DNA from: Capitella teleta
Lineage: Eukaryota; Annelida; Polychaeta; Capitellidae
Direction: 5' to 3'
DNA: 64,000 nt
NCBI GenBank assembly: GCA_000328365.1
Contig: KB311061.1
Coordinates: 60,321 to 124,320, forward strand
Program-made: the position numbers and the translations under genes
Notes under the pieces: generated by a model
Told to the model about the DNA's origin: nothing
What the model saw: the letters and a program-made list of their open reading frames with translations, nothing else
The model's database searches: none
Part shown: positions 12,914 through 23,037 of the stretch, in pieces
Numbering within the stretch: position 1 is the stretch's first letter
Layout of the letters: every line of letters begins with the position of its first letter

Positions 12914-15245
12914 TCACTTTCGATCGTGAATGCTGGGAAATCTACTGGAATTCTCAGGATTTCTTGCTGGCGTCAAGTGGCGAACGCGACTCCTGTTTCT
13001 GACTCGCGAGTCAGGTGGAGTTTCCTCGCGGTCACTGAAGTTGTCCCTTGTGTAAGTCCTGACCGGGCCCATCACTCGTGCGCTTTGCTTCTTTGGTTTC
13101 GTCCTCTTGAGATCTTCTTCTCTATCATCAAAACCGGGATGACGGAGATTCTCCTTCGTCGTGGCACGAATCGGGCCCAACCTCCGTGCACTGTTCTTCT
13201 TTGGTTTCACAATCTTGGGTTCATCGTCTCTGTCATCGAACCATGGGCTGTCATCCCGCGGTAGAGGAGTGTAAAATGACTTCCTTGGCGTTGGCGAATG
13301 CGATGGAGTGCGACGTGATGTCCTCGGTGTGGGAGACTGGGATGGAGATCGACGAGCCCTTCTCGGTGACGGAGATTGTGATGGGGATCTGATGACTCTA
13401 GCCCGGCTCCTTCGCCCGACTAGAGTGGGTCTCTTTAGGATCTGAGACTTCTGAGCTGATTTTTCTTGCTGATAGAGCCGCTTGAACTTGCCACGTTCGC
13501 CTTCCAAGTCCTTCAGATTCTTTTCCAACTTCTTCATCTTGTGCGCTTGGTTCTTTGAGTGTGCTTCATGTTCCTGCTTCTTCTTTAGTAATTCCGCTTG
13601 GTTGCGTTGGTTCTGATCTAACTCGAGTTTCATGTACATTCGGATCTCATTGTTGAGGTCATTGAGCCGCTTAGAAAAACTACTGTCGGATTTCTTTGCC
13701 GCTCGAACCCTTCGCTGAGGGATTCTACGCTTCAAGGTCGGTCCCATCACTCGCGAAGCAACCTCTTGCAATTTCAAGCGCCTCGTCTTCACTGTCTTCT
13801 GTAGCTCATCAACCATCTTCAGGCAGTCGGCGCGTTCTGCTTTTGTGGCCTCAACGATGTGCCGAGCTACGTCCATCGCCTTACCTTGGTCTTCTTTCTT
13901 CAGTTCTCGTCGCAAAATTATCAAATCCTCATCAATCGCGTCGAAATTCCGGTGCGACACCCCTCCTGTCTGGTATTTGGTGAGATTGATCTTGTGCGTG
14001 ACCTGCTTCTCTTGGTGCACGTAGACCTCAAGTGCTTCAGCTAACTGCTCAACCTTCACTCGCAGAGGATCGAATCGAGTGCTGCTTCGGCTGCTTTTAT
14101 CTCCTGCTGCACCGTCAATGCCGACCATGTATTTGTTCATTCCGGATTTGTCCCTCGGGGGATGCTCTGTCTGCTTCTCAAGGACAGCCGTTCTTTGTTC
14201 TACGTCCTCCATGATGTTGTCTATGATACCCTCGCTGATCTTGTTGCTGTCCACTTGCTTGAGTTGGTCATCCTCGATCAAAACGAGTTTGCGACGGATG
14301 CTTTTGACCAGCATCTCTGCTTCGGTGCGCTTCGTTCGACTCGAGTTGACACGACTCAACCGAGTGTCGTCTCGCTCTACAGGTTCCGCTTTCATTCGCT
14401 TGTGCTCTGGAACCAGTTCTCCGACCATTTCGTCACAGTCACGCAACTTGCTGAGCAGTTCAGCGTTCTTCAAGGCGACGGAATTGCAGTCACCGTGAAG
14501 CTTCTCGATGACTTCTTTGCATCGATCAAAGTGAATCAGCGTCGATTTTGTGGTAGTTTGTACTTTCTGCAGAAATTCCGACATTTCGGCGCTGAAAATC
14601 AATCGCGCATTGATCTCAGCACACGTTGAAAGTGATCGCACTCACCGATTGTTGACATCCAGAGCTTTCTTTTGCTTCGGTTTGACGCTTTCAGTTGGCG
14701 CTTTGGTCTCGAAATCAATCTCGGTCCTTCTTCTTTCTTTGCTCAAATACTTGTGCACATCGTCCAAATGTTCCTCCAGTTTGGTCTGATCTGCAATTAT
14801 AACGTATTGTATTTCTTATGATTCAAAAGCATAACGCACTCACAGTCATCCACAATGTCCAATTCGTTCTCAATGCTCGTGATCATATTCGCCAATTTAT
14901 CTTGATCAGATCGTCTCAAAGCCTCCAGAAATTTGTCGTAGCTGTCTGGAACTTCCTCTTCGTGACGTAATATTCCATCGATGACGTCTTCGTTCCTCTT
15001 AGAGCGACGTTTGTGTTTCTATGTGACACAATATCATAAAAAAATGACTCCTTTTAGATTCAGAAGTAAACAGTTATCACCTCATATCGGAGGATATCGT
15101 TCTCATCGATGAGTTTGTACTTTGCTAAGCAGCTGAGGAACAAAGTGTTCGAGTCCAGTTGTCGGATGACGTCAGAGCGATGGGAGCGGAGTGTGTCCCT
15201 CAACCCACGTCGTTGGGACGTGGCGTCTGACCCTTTGCCCATCAT
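12914..15245 (-). CDS. CARD / coiled-coil / SP-repeat protein (4 exons)
   Basis: Minus-strand exons 15245-15081, 15018-14844, 14790-14646 and 14591-12914 join in frame (introns 62, 53 and 54 bp) to 720 residues. Residues about 10-105 resemble a CARD six-helix fold: RRGLRDTLRSHRSDVIRQL, then YKLIDENDILRYE, and after the first intron DVIDGILRHEEEVPDSYDKF followed by LEALRR and LANMI. Residues about 165-540 are highly charged and heptad-rich, a long coiled coil. Residues about 560-600 are SP/SR repeats (SPSQSPSPRRARRSPSQSPT), and 610-690 hold two imperfect 40-residue repeats, each with FDDR, KPKK and R-x-x-GP. Known CARD-coiled-coil proteins such as CARD9 and CARD11 nucleate signalling filaments; a scaffold role here is inference. 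The start is the ATG pair just after an in-frame acceptor at 15257, so an upstream non-coding exon is likely. The long final-exon frame could be extended upstream to 14641, but splicing keeps frame and a normal intron. Confidence 0.75.
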
Positions 15246-16689
15246 CAACTTTGGTTCTGAAATTTTATGTGGAAAATCCTCTTTTTGTATTATGAATAAG
15301 TTGCACACAGTCAGTTCTTCTCGTTATCAAAAGACTATCAAGTTGTTCTTTTAGTTGCATAACACATGAAATGCACATGTTTAAGTGGAATTTCAACTTT
15401 GCATTGGTTTTAATAGCATTGAGACTTTTAAAGCACGATTGATCACAATAATCGGTCAACCATTCAATAAAAATGTTGTGGATAGTGCCAATAATTACAG
15501 TATATGTTTGGTGTTTTAGTTTTGTTTTTTTCGCTTTATTATTGTTTTTTCTGTTTGTTTTTGTTTTTGTTTTTGTTTTTGTTTTTGTTTTTGTTTTTGT
15601 TTTTGTTTTTGTTTTTGTTTTTGTTTTTGTTTTTTGTTTTTTTTAATTAACGCACGCGCTTCAACTTGCCATTGACCATCACTTGTGGAATGGCTAATAT
15701 GAAGTCAAAAAACAGAGCCTTCAATGTGCCTCCTTTTTAAGGAACATTTAACTCCGTTCCCAATTTTACTTCTTACCGACAATAACTATGGCAAATGCAT
15801 CAACAAACACCGGCTGATGATTGGTGAAGATAATTATTAAGTGATGTTCTCCATCTCAAGCTAAACTATCCCAAATATCTATCTTATTGCCCAAAGCTTA
15901 AGCGTTTGATTTGGTGACATTACTAGTTTACAGCCATGCAATGCATACTAAGTTAATCCACACAAACACTCCCGGGGGGCGTAGGCAATTTAGAAGGGTA
16001 CAATGAATCATCCATGAAAAAGTCAAGCAATTCGGAGCAAAGGCGAGTCCTGGAACCTGGTCACTGGAGAAGTTTACTCACCGGTGACTTCTTAGAATCA
16101 CATTACCGTAAATGCTGTCCAGATACTCGTCAAATTATCCGGCTCAAATCAGTGGATTTCCTTTGACTGCCTGGGTGCCTCCGACGTGCCGTTGCCATGA
16201 GTGATCACTTAGCTCTTTGAAATCGCTTTGCGCTTTCAACTTGAGCTCGATTATTTGTTTATTTGTGCTGATATTCGAGCTATAAAATTTGCTTGGCAAA
16301 CAAACGGAGTGATTTATAATATGCTTGGGGATCAATCATGTCAAGAAAAGATGATCGGATGAAATAGTGACGTTATGTTAGATGTCCATAACGGGCATAA
16401 CGGCGTTTTCGAGTAGAAAGCGATTCCGCCTGCAAAAGTTCAAACTACAGGGTGATTCATAAATCTATCAACAGTATAATTATGGGGAATTTTCAATGTT
16501 GCGTAAATTGTGACAAAAATTTTCCTTTCTTTTAAACCGCGCCAGGTACTCCAAATTAGTTTTCACTCATAGTGAGATGATTCATTGATAAACCAGTACC
16601 GGCCTTTTATTCGGTAATTGTATCCCCGATAAACGAAAACACGACAATTAAGCATGCATGTATGCGTAATGGCATTATGCCAAATATGA
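15246..16689. other. Intergenic upstream of the CARD gene
   Basis: Should hold the CARD-gene promoter and 5' non-coding exon, but neither can be pinned down. Contains the GTTTTT microsatellite listed separately. The frame at 16144-16335 (-) is unassigned. No other gene seen. Confidence 0.4.
15555..15640. repeat. (GTTTTT)n microsatellite
   Basis: About fourteen copies of GTTTTT on the + strand ending in a T run. Simple sequence repeat. Confidence 0.95.
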
Positions 16690-17045
16690 AGGGCACCGAA
16701 TAGATCAATCGGTTTAACCGGCTGACTGCAATCATATGCCTTCCGTGGGGGTCGAGGTCCCGGGTTCGAGACCCGATCAGGCCAGTGGCGTTATGATTGT
16801 GAATTATAATTGTAATCCATTGTAATTCTTCGGTGACTCTGCAGTGCTGTCCAACTGCGTAACAAGGCCGGGCGCTGTGTACTACTGTCTATGGTGATAT
16901 GTAGTATAAAGAACCCTTGGGATTTATCGATAAGGGTAGGGGGAAACCCCGGTCCCGGGCCTTCTGTTCTGGCGCCCGTATCACCCGAATGGGTTGGATG
17001 GAGCCGTAAACCCCATCACTCTCTCTCTCTCTCTCTCTCTCTCTT
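16690..17045 (+). repeat. tRNA-derived SINE, copy 1, with (TC)n tail
   Basis: A degenerate A box (around ATCGGTTTAACCGGCTG) is followed by a perfect B box GGTTCGAGACC at 16763-16773, then a body with TTCGGTGACTCTGCAGTGCT and GGGGGAAACCCCGGTCC, ending in a (CT)n run at 17018-17044. The same body occurs at 17092-17395, at 25594-25890 (minus) and in pieces at 37.2-37.5 kb, so this is a dispersed Pol III-type family. Confidence 0.85.
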
Positions 17046-17091
17046 TGTATTATTCACAATTCAAAGCTATGCTGACCGTTTGAGCGTAAAC

Positions 17092-17395
17092 AGAGAGTTA
17101 AACCGCTGACTACAATCCAATGCCGACCGTGGGGGTCGAGGTTCCGGGTTCGAGACCCGATCAGGCCACGGGCGTTATGATTGTGAATTATAATTGTAAT
17201 TCGTTATAATTGTAATTCTTCGGTGACTCTGCAGTGCTGCCCAACTACTGTCTATGGTGGTATGCAGGATAAAGAACCCTTGGGATTTATCGATAAGAGT
17301 AGGGGGAAACCCCGGTCCTAGGCCTTCTGTTCTGGCGCCCGTATCATCCGATTGGTTTGGGTGGAGCCGTAAAACTCCATCACGTCACGTATGCA
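17092..17395 (+). repeat. tRNA-derived SINE, copy 2
   Basis: Second, nearly adjacent copy in the same orientation, with B box GGTTCGAGACC at 17147-17157. It lacks part of the 5' head and an interior segment next to the CTGCAGTGCTG block that copy 1 has. The body otherwise matches copy 1 closely and it lacks the long (CT)n tail. Confidence 0.85.
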
Positions 17396-17662
17396 AAATA
17401 TGCGACTTCAAATAAAAAGCATTTATGATTTAATATAGTTGTTTTATGAACTTGCATAGAATCTTAACTTTTGTTAAAAATCAGGACGCGTGAAAAACAG
17501 AATCTGTGAAATTATTAAACACATAGGATTCATTATTTCAATGATTTTATCGTGTGATATCTTTTGATGATCCACGTGCCTTTGATGCAAACCTTTATTG
17601 TTACAAGTGAGCATCTATCGACAATTGTGTCTCAAACGTGTAATACTGGCCATTACCAAACA
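17396..17662. other. AT-rich sequence before the gap
   Basis: Short AT-rich stretch leading into the run of N. No feature recognised. Confidence 0.4.
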
Positions 17663-17923
17663 NNNNNNNNNNNNNNNNNNNNNNNNNNNNNNNNNNNNNN
17701 NNNNNNNNNNNNNNNNNNNNNNNNNNNNNNNNNNNNNNNNNNNNNNNNNNNNNNNNNNNNNNNNNNNNNNNNNNNNNNNNNNNNNNNNNNNNNNNNNNNN
17801 NNNNNNNNNNNNNNNNNNNNNNNNNNNNNNNNNNNNNNNNNNNNNNNNNNNNNNNNNNNNNNNNNNNNNNNNNNNNNNNNNNNNNNNNNNNNNNNNNNNN
17901 NNNNNNNNNNNNNNNNNNNNNNN
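17663..17923. other. Assembly gap (261 N)
   Basis: Unsequenced or unresolved bases. Translated frames crossing it are meaningless. The sequence right of it is a tandem repeat, the likely cause of the gap. Confidence 0.99.
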
Positions 17924-18028
17924 TAAAAAAAAGTGTTCAATTCAAGGTCTTGTTAACTTATCTTTCTAAAAAAATTACTCTGGTTACCGGTTAAAAAAAA
18001 AGGGTTCAATTCAAAGTCTTGTTAACTG
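17924..18028. repeat. Tandem repeat of about 67 bp beside the gap
   Basis: A block with TAAAAAAAAGTGTTCAATTC then AGGTCTTGTTAACT (17924-17958) recurs with few changes at 17991-18028. At least two copies are visible and more may lie within the N run. Confidence 0.75.
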
Positions 18029-18322
18029 TATTCAAATGCGTTCACATCATTGGTCCATCTTATTTGCGGTCTGTCGCGATTGAACCAGCGGTTGCTGGAC
18101 CAGATCGATTAATACTTCTCTTGGTATTGTGCCCATATGCCTCACTGTGCACTTTTCGTGGCCATCTAATTATTGGTTCTGGTTGAAGCAACTAATGGTG
18201 ATTATATATGACGATTCAACAGCATAAAAGACTAAAGCTGATTTATAAATACATGTATGACTTCATTGTTTGCACAGTTGCACACATAGTCACAATTAAT
18301 ACCACAGTCAAGACGGGGTGTA

Positions 18323-19947
18323 TCATGAATCGACGCCACTGTCGCGACCACTGTCCTCATCATGATCAGTGCTTCTGTCCCTTTCGGATTCCTGGTCACT
18401 ATCTTGATCAACCTGACGGCATGCACGTCCATGGTTCTCTTGAAACTTGACTCGTTCTGCGAGTTCATTGGCTGCCCTGCCGGCCGGCATAACTGCCACG
18501 ATGGACACTGCTCTGACTCGGTGGTAGAAGTCCTGAACCATTTCCTTTGCCTCTTCTTGGTGCGGTTCGCAAGGAGCGCGGGAGTTGCCCAGGAGGGGCC
18601 AACTGTCCGCAGAGAGTGGATGGTACGTCTGCTTGGACAGCGTAGTCGTGGAGGCGCTGAGCTGGTACTCCGATGATTGGCAGCCTCCTGAGATCTGGAG
18701 GATTCTGGCTCTCAACCCCAGAAGGTGCCGCATCAGTGCCCTGTCCTGCTTCTTTATTTGTAGCTGGAACACATCAATTGTTCAGATCATCAAAGTGAAG
18801 AAATAAAAAAATTACAATAGATAATATTATTGTAATACAAATGACTCTATCCTAGTTGCCAGCAAGAGTAATTGAAACTAGCCACTTCACATAAATTTCA
18901 GTAAAGATACACTTTAGACCAGCCTATCCCTATAGATCAGCTTCACCCCTCACCCCTGAGGTTATGAGGGGTGAATTGTGCGATGCATCAGCCCAATATA
19001 TTTTTAATAAACCAAGAGCCTTAAAGGCAAAATGTGTGTTGGCGTGCTTATGACTGGAAGCGATTGAGCCGTTAAGTTCTCAAAAGAGGAAAAATAATGC
19101 GATACCTTAAGAGCATCAACCATTAAAAGTTACTATCAGGTGGCTCTTCAAAGGCTTGCGGGTTTGTTTCACGCGAATCCTCTTCGTTACACTTTTACAA
19201 TTGCGAAAACTCTCAGTATGGTTAGATATCTGCATGCGTCACAAGTCATGCGGTGCACACACACGGGTACCATCTTACACCATCATTGTATTTTCTGTAT
19301 TGCTGTCAAAGCATAATATACTGAGGGTATATAACGTGATCAATACGTACGATTTCTTGGTGAAGCCACTTGATGGCGGTATTAGCATCGTCTTCGCGGT
19401 CTTTGTCGTCGTCGGAGAACACGACGCCTTCCTCAATCTGGGGAGGCAGGTGCATGCGTAATCCCGGTTGATTGAACGGCATTCGTTTGCTCTTATCCGA
19501 TCCTGATGTATTGAAGATCGATCTGAGGCTACTGCTCAGCAGGTTTCTCCTGTATCTCGCGGGCAATTCGACCGTCTGGCGATGCCTCAGAGTTCCCCTC
19601 TCCAGCGTCGTCGAAAGGTTCTCAATAGCTAAGTCCAATTTGGAATGGTGTAAGCTAGGTGGTCGACGCATGTCGGGCCCAAAGTAAGCGAGGTTAAGCG
19701 TCGGTGCAGATGCCGACGCCGATGGCGCCTCTCCGATCGACTTCAAGTCCAGTTCTGGGATGTTATGGTTCCGATCCCGCTTCACGACCGGGAACCGTGG
19801 TCGCTCATTCGGCAGTCTGAGCGACGTTGATCTTTCTATCGCCATAGTGACTTGCCTTGAAGTGTGTTTATTCCTGAGTGAAGTAGCATCAACACAAACA
19901 TTCTTCGAATCTTTATTCGGCGTATGCCCTGAATACTGTGACGTCAC
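18323..19947 (-). CDS. FAM167-like protein (2 coding exons)
   Basis: Exons 19947-19351 and 18763-18323 on the minus strand join at phase 0 across a 587-bp intron (GTACGT donor, TTCCAG acceptor) to 345 residues. The junction rebuilds the FAM167 core: NTAIKWLHQEI from exon 1 and LQIKKQDRALMRHLLGLRAR from exon 2, matching the family pattern A-x-x-WL-x-x-E ... QDR-x-L ... L-x-LRA-x-I that I recall from FAM167A/B. The N-terminal 185 residues are basic and Ser/Pro-rich; the C-terminus is acidic (DQDSDQESERDRSTDHDE) and ends DSGVDS. No signal peptide or membrane segment; likely intracellular. The molecular function of FAM167 proteins is poorly known, so no role is assigned. An internal ATG at 19845-19843 is an alternative start that would remove 34 residues, and I cannot decide between them. 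Confidence 0.7.
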
Positions 19948-20311
19948 AGCCTAACCTCAGACTGAAGGTGAGAGTAGTCTGTCAATCACTCTGCACCAGG
20001 ACATGCAAAGTATGCGCACGCACACAAAAGACATTCCACGGCCATTTCACACAAATACAAATGCAGCACCGTTTATGCTTGATGTACAGTGCAGTCTTCT
20101 ATGCCGATTCATCAACAAATGGTGGTATGTTATCCGAATGATCAGTAGTGAGATCGGGTCACCGCGTGACAACTCATTTGGATTGGCTTTAATCGAGAGA
20201 TAAGGATTTTATGAGAGGACTTCTACAAATACTGTAGCACTTAACCAGATTTGCCGATGGTTGGTATTCACACCGCGTTTTTCGTAGTTTTATTTGTGTG
20301 TGTATAAAATT
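19948..20311. other. Upstream region of the FAM167-like gene
   Basis: No gene seen. By position it should include the promoter of the minus-strand FAM167-like gene, but no clear core motif is visible. Confidence 0.35.
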
Positions 20312-20449
20312 CATGACGACGAACTGTGCGAGTACGTTATGCATCCGACTGCTATTGAACCGAGGCCACTTAAATAATATATGCGCTGTCAATGTGTTCA
20401 GTTTGTTCGTGCAATCAACGTGAAAGCATGTAAACAGCGGAATTTGTAA
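20312..20449 (-). repeat. Orphan copy of a chemoreceptor promoter plus ATG
   Basis: These 138 bp match 28852-28989, the immediate upstream region and start codon of the second gustatory-receptor-like gene, with three mismatches (about 98% identity). The match stops exactly after the ATG: past it, the receptor coding sequence is absent. The TATTTAAG and CAGTC core-promoter-like motifs are kept. This is either the remnant of a third receptor gene in the cluster or a small duplicated fragment. Confidence 0.9.
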
Positions 20450-21204
20450 CCACAATTACGAAATCAAACATTGTGGTCATTCTAAAAGCTGTGACTATTG
20501 ACGCCTTTCCTCCCACAGGATCGCAGCTCAGAGAATTGTATACTCGAAATTGCTGACTCATGGTGACAGTGGCATTTCCAATTCAGAATTGATTTATTTG
20601 CTGTTGGCTTATTCAAACATCATTATTTATTATATATAAAAAATAATATATAAATCACAATTAAGGCAATGGCTGTTATATAATTGAGTTTTATTGCTTT
20701 GAAGTAGAACTAATACTATCCTGAACAGCAAAAGAAACGCAACTGTCGGAAACTTCGTGATTGCCGGCGAAACGAGGAGTACCCTCAGATTCTAAAATCA
20801 TTCTGGATCATTTATTTTTAAATATCGTTGAAATTGATTGAGAATGAAACGAACGTGACTCAGTTAAACAGAGGTGGTGTCTCTTTTGGCCGAATTCTCG
20901 TGTGAGAAGAGTAGGTCAGGGAGATCGGTGGGTTAAAAAAGAGCATTGAGCATCGGCGCCAGAGCGTGGCGATGAAATGACCAGTTTACATTTTGTATTC
21001 TCACATTGTCAGGTAAAGAGTGGGTTACCCAGGCTTGACTCATATGTCGCATGAACGCAAACACAGCAAATGCGATGGATATCTTATATTCCGGTCGTCA
21101 AATCAAGAATCCGATTGAGGAGTTTTTGGATCGTAGTTACTGGCTCTTAAATTTCTGACTTGATAAACGCCAGGCAATACAGAGAAATGGAACACAATCA
21201 GGTG
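20450..21204. other. Intergenic sequence left of the Tc1 relic
   Basis: No gene recognised. It may include the 3' flank of the transposon described next, but I could not find paired inverted ends. Confidence 0.35.
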
Positions 21205-21950
21205 TCAGTATCGCGTCTGTCCACCTCTGGCATTGATGGATGCATTGCATCTTGCATGCATACTCTGGATGAGTGTCCGGATCTCCATTTGAGGAATGGA
21301 TTCTCACTCTTGTCTCACAGAAGCTCAATTGGGCCCATGTCAGGAGAACAGGGGATTTAGTTTTCGACCAGAGAGTTTCTCGTGTGGATGACGACCGATC
21401 ACACTGGCTGCCTCACCCCCCCCCCTCCACTACCATCGGTTGTATTCCTCGATATAAGCAGCCGCGTCCCTCTGGCCTCGTTCACGCCACACTGGACGTC
21501 TTCCGTCGGTAAATGGGAAGCAGGATCTATTTTTGTAAAAGAAAACGTCGCATCTGAGGCGTCTTTGGTGTAGTGGAGGAGTCAGGATTGGACCTCGGAA
21601 TGGGGGTGTGCAGTGAGTTCAGCATCATGAAGCCGTCGCCGAATCGTGTTCGCCCGTATCAGGTGACCATGCGACCCAATTTCGACGGCTGAAGATGCAG
21701 CGGCTGGGAGGAATCGGTTCCGGAGATGCTGGATCTGAATGGCTCTGTCCTGGCGTCTATTGGTCACCCTAACCTTATCCGTCCTGTCTCGGACAGCACC
21801 CGTTTCACGCAATCGCGAAGATAGACGAGATAGTAATTGTTGAGGCCTTGATGCCAAAATGACGAGAGACCTGATGGCGGCCCATTGCCGCTCGCAGCAT
21901 CACAATTACCTGCCATCGCTCTGCCTCTGTTAACGTGGCATCGCAGAAAC
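21205..21950 (-). mobile_element. Broken Tc1-like transposase
   Basis: Minus-strand pieces in three frames line up with a Tc1-type transposase. The N-terminal helix-turn-helix reads ERWQVIVMLRAAMGRHQVSR near 21930-21870. The linker and second DNA-binding part read TNRRQDRAIQIQHLRNRFLP and NTIRRRLHDAEL. Next comes a DDE-domain piece, DGRRPVWRERGQRDAAAYIE. The typical C-terminus reads SIPQMEIRTLIQSMHARCNA then ARGGQTRY and a stop at 21205. The order is right but the frame changes at least twice, there is an internal stop after EEYNRW, and part of the DDE core is missing, so it is inactive. The terminal inverted repeats were not found. Confidence 0.85.
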
Positions 21951-22224
21951 ATGATGGCAAATGATCGAGGCATGGATACAGATTACACATTCACGAAATA
22001 AAATCGACGCATTTATTGTTTGCATGAATGGGTGAAAACCCTGTTTTTCTGTTTCTCTCTTTACAAGACTGAAATTGACACGCATGTCAACTTCGAAGCC
22101 GCCACAATCCGCCACTGGATCCCGTTTAATCACCCTTAAAATTTTAATATCTTATATCTGCAAGTTATGAATTTATGGGTATTTTTTTTTTTCCGTTGCG
22201 TTGCGTATCTTTTGCTGTTCAGTA

Positions 22225-22792
22225 TACAGAGTGGGTCTAAAGTAGTCTACTCCACGTTAAAGATCTCAATGCTTTTCAATGGCGCTACGCATTTCCGAGA
22301 AAGTGTTACAAAACAGATGGCAGCTGTTAAAAACACTGATAAGAGAAAGAAATACTTGGTATGGTTAGTGTTAGTCTAATATGTCATGCTGCTATTCCTG
22401 TTATTTTATTCCAATTTCATCAACACTTATGCCGATTATTCTCAATTACTAGAGCGCACTCAAAATTATGTGATATTTTCACTTTTGGTAGTAAACAGGC
22501 CTCGGACCTTGGATAAGCCTCATTGAACGCATAATTAAGGCAATGCTCTCGTACTATTGTTTTGTTTCAGAGTGCTATTGTTGTGACAGTAGCACTCACC
22601 CACCAGTCGTATTAAAATGTTTCTCCCTCATACAAAATTGACTTTTTACTTGATTTTGTTGTTGCATAAATGGACACAGAATAACATACTCAATCTTTAC
22701 CAGGTTCTTTTTTTTTAATTGATAGATTTGAGCAAATTTTAGAGTTTTGTTTTTATTATGAAGTAGGTAGAATTCTTTTGGCCCACTCTGTA
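22225..22792. mobile_element. Mariner-type MITE, copy 2
   Basis: A 568-bp element starting TACAGAGTGGGTCTAAAGTA and ending (read inward) TACAGAGTGGGCCAAAAGAA, flanked by TA at 22223-22224 and 22793-22794. It is related along its length to the copy at 7202-7897 but about 130 bp shorter. No coding capacity. Confidence 0.8.
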
Positions 22793-22923
22793 TAATAAAA
22801 GCCATCTTATTCACAACATCCATTTCACTTCTGTCATGAATGATTTACAGGGCTGCAGTGGAATACATGTATTACGTCCGTAAATTCACAATTTTGTGTC
22901 AAAGGATAAACACTTCTAGAGTA

Positions 22924-22929
22924 TTTATT
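22924..22929 (-). terminator. Candidate poly(A) signal of GR-like gene 1
   Basis: AATAAA on the minus strand 109 bp past the stop codon at 23038-23040. Confidence 0.5.
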
Positions 22930-23037
22930 ATGTAGACAGTGATATTGATTATGATGCTTGCTATGTAAGCCTATGTTGATCTATATTTATGAAACGTTTT
23001 GAAGTTTCAATCTAAAAGTTTGAAACCTAACAAAGAT

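Noticed and set aside
14162-14629. Plus-strand frames opposite the CARD gene, up to 155 codons
   Set aside because: They are antisense shadows of a coding exon with a coherent coiled-coil protein on the minus strand.
16763-17157. True tRNA genes at the GGTTCGAGACC sites
   Set aside because: The A box is degenerate and no cloverleaf closes; the shared 200-bp downstream body identifies SINEs.
17564-17969. Frames running through the N block
   Set aside because: They are mostly unknown bases and carry no information.
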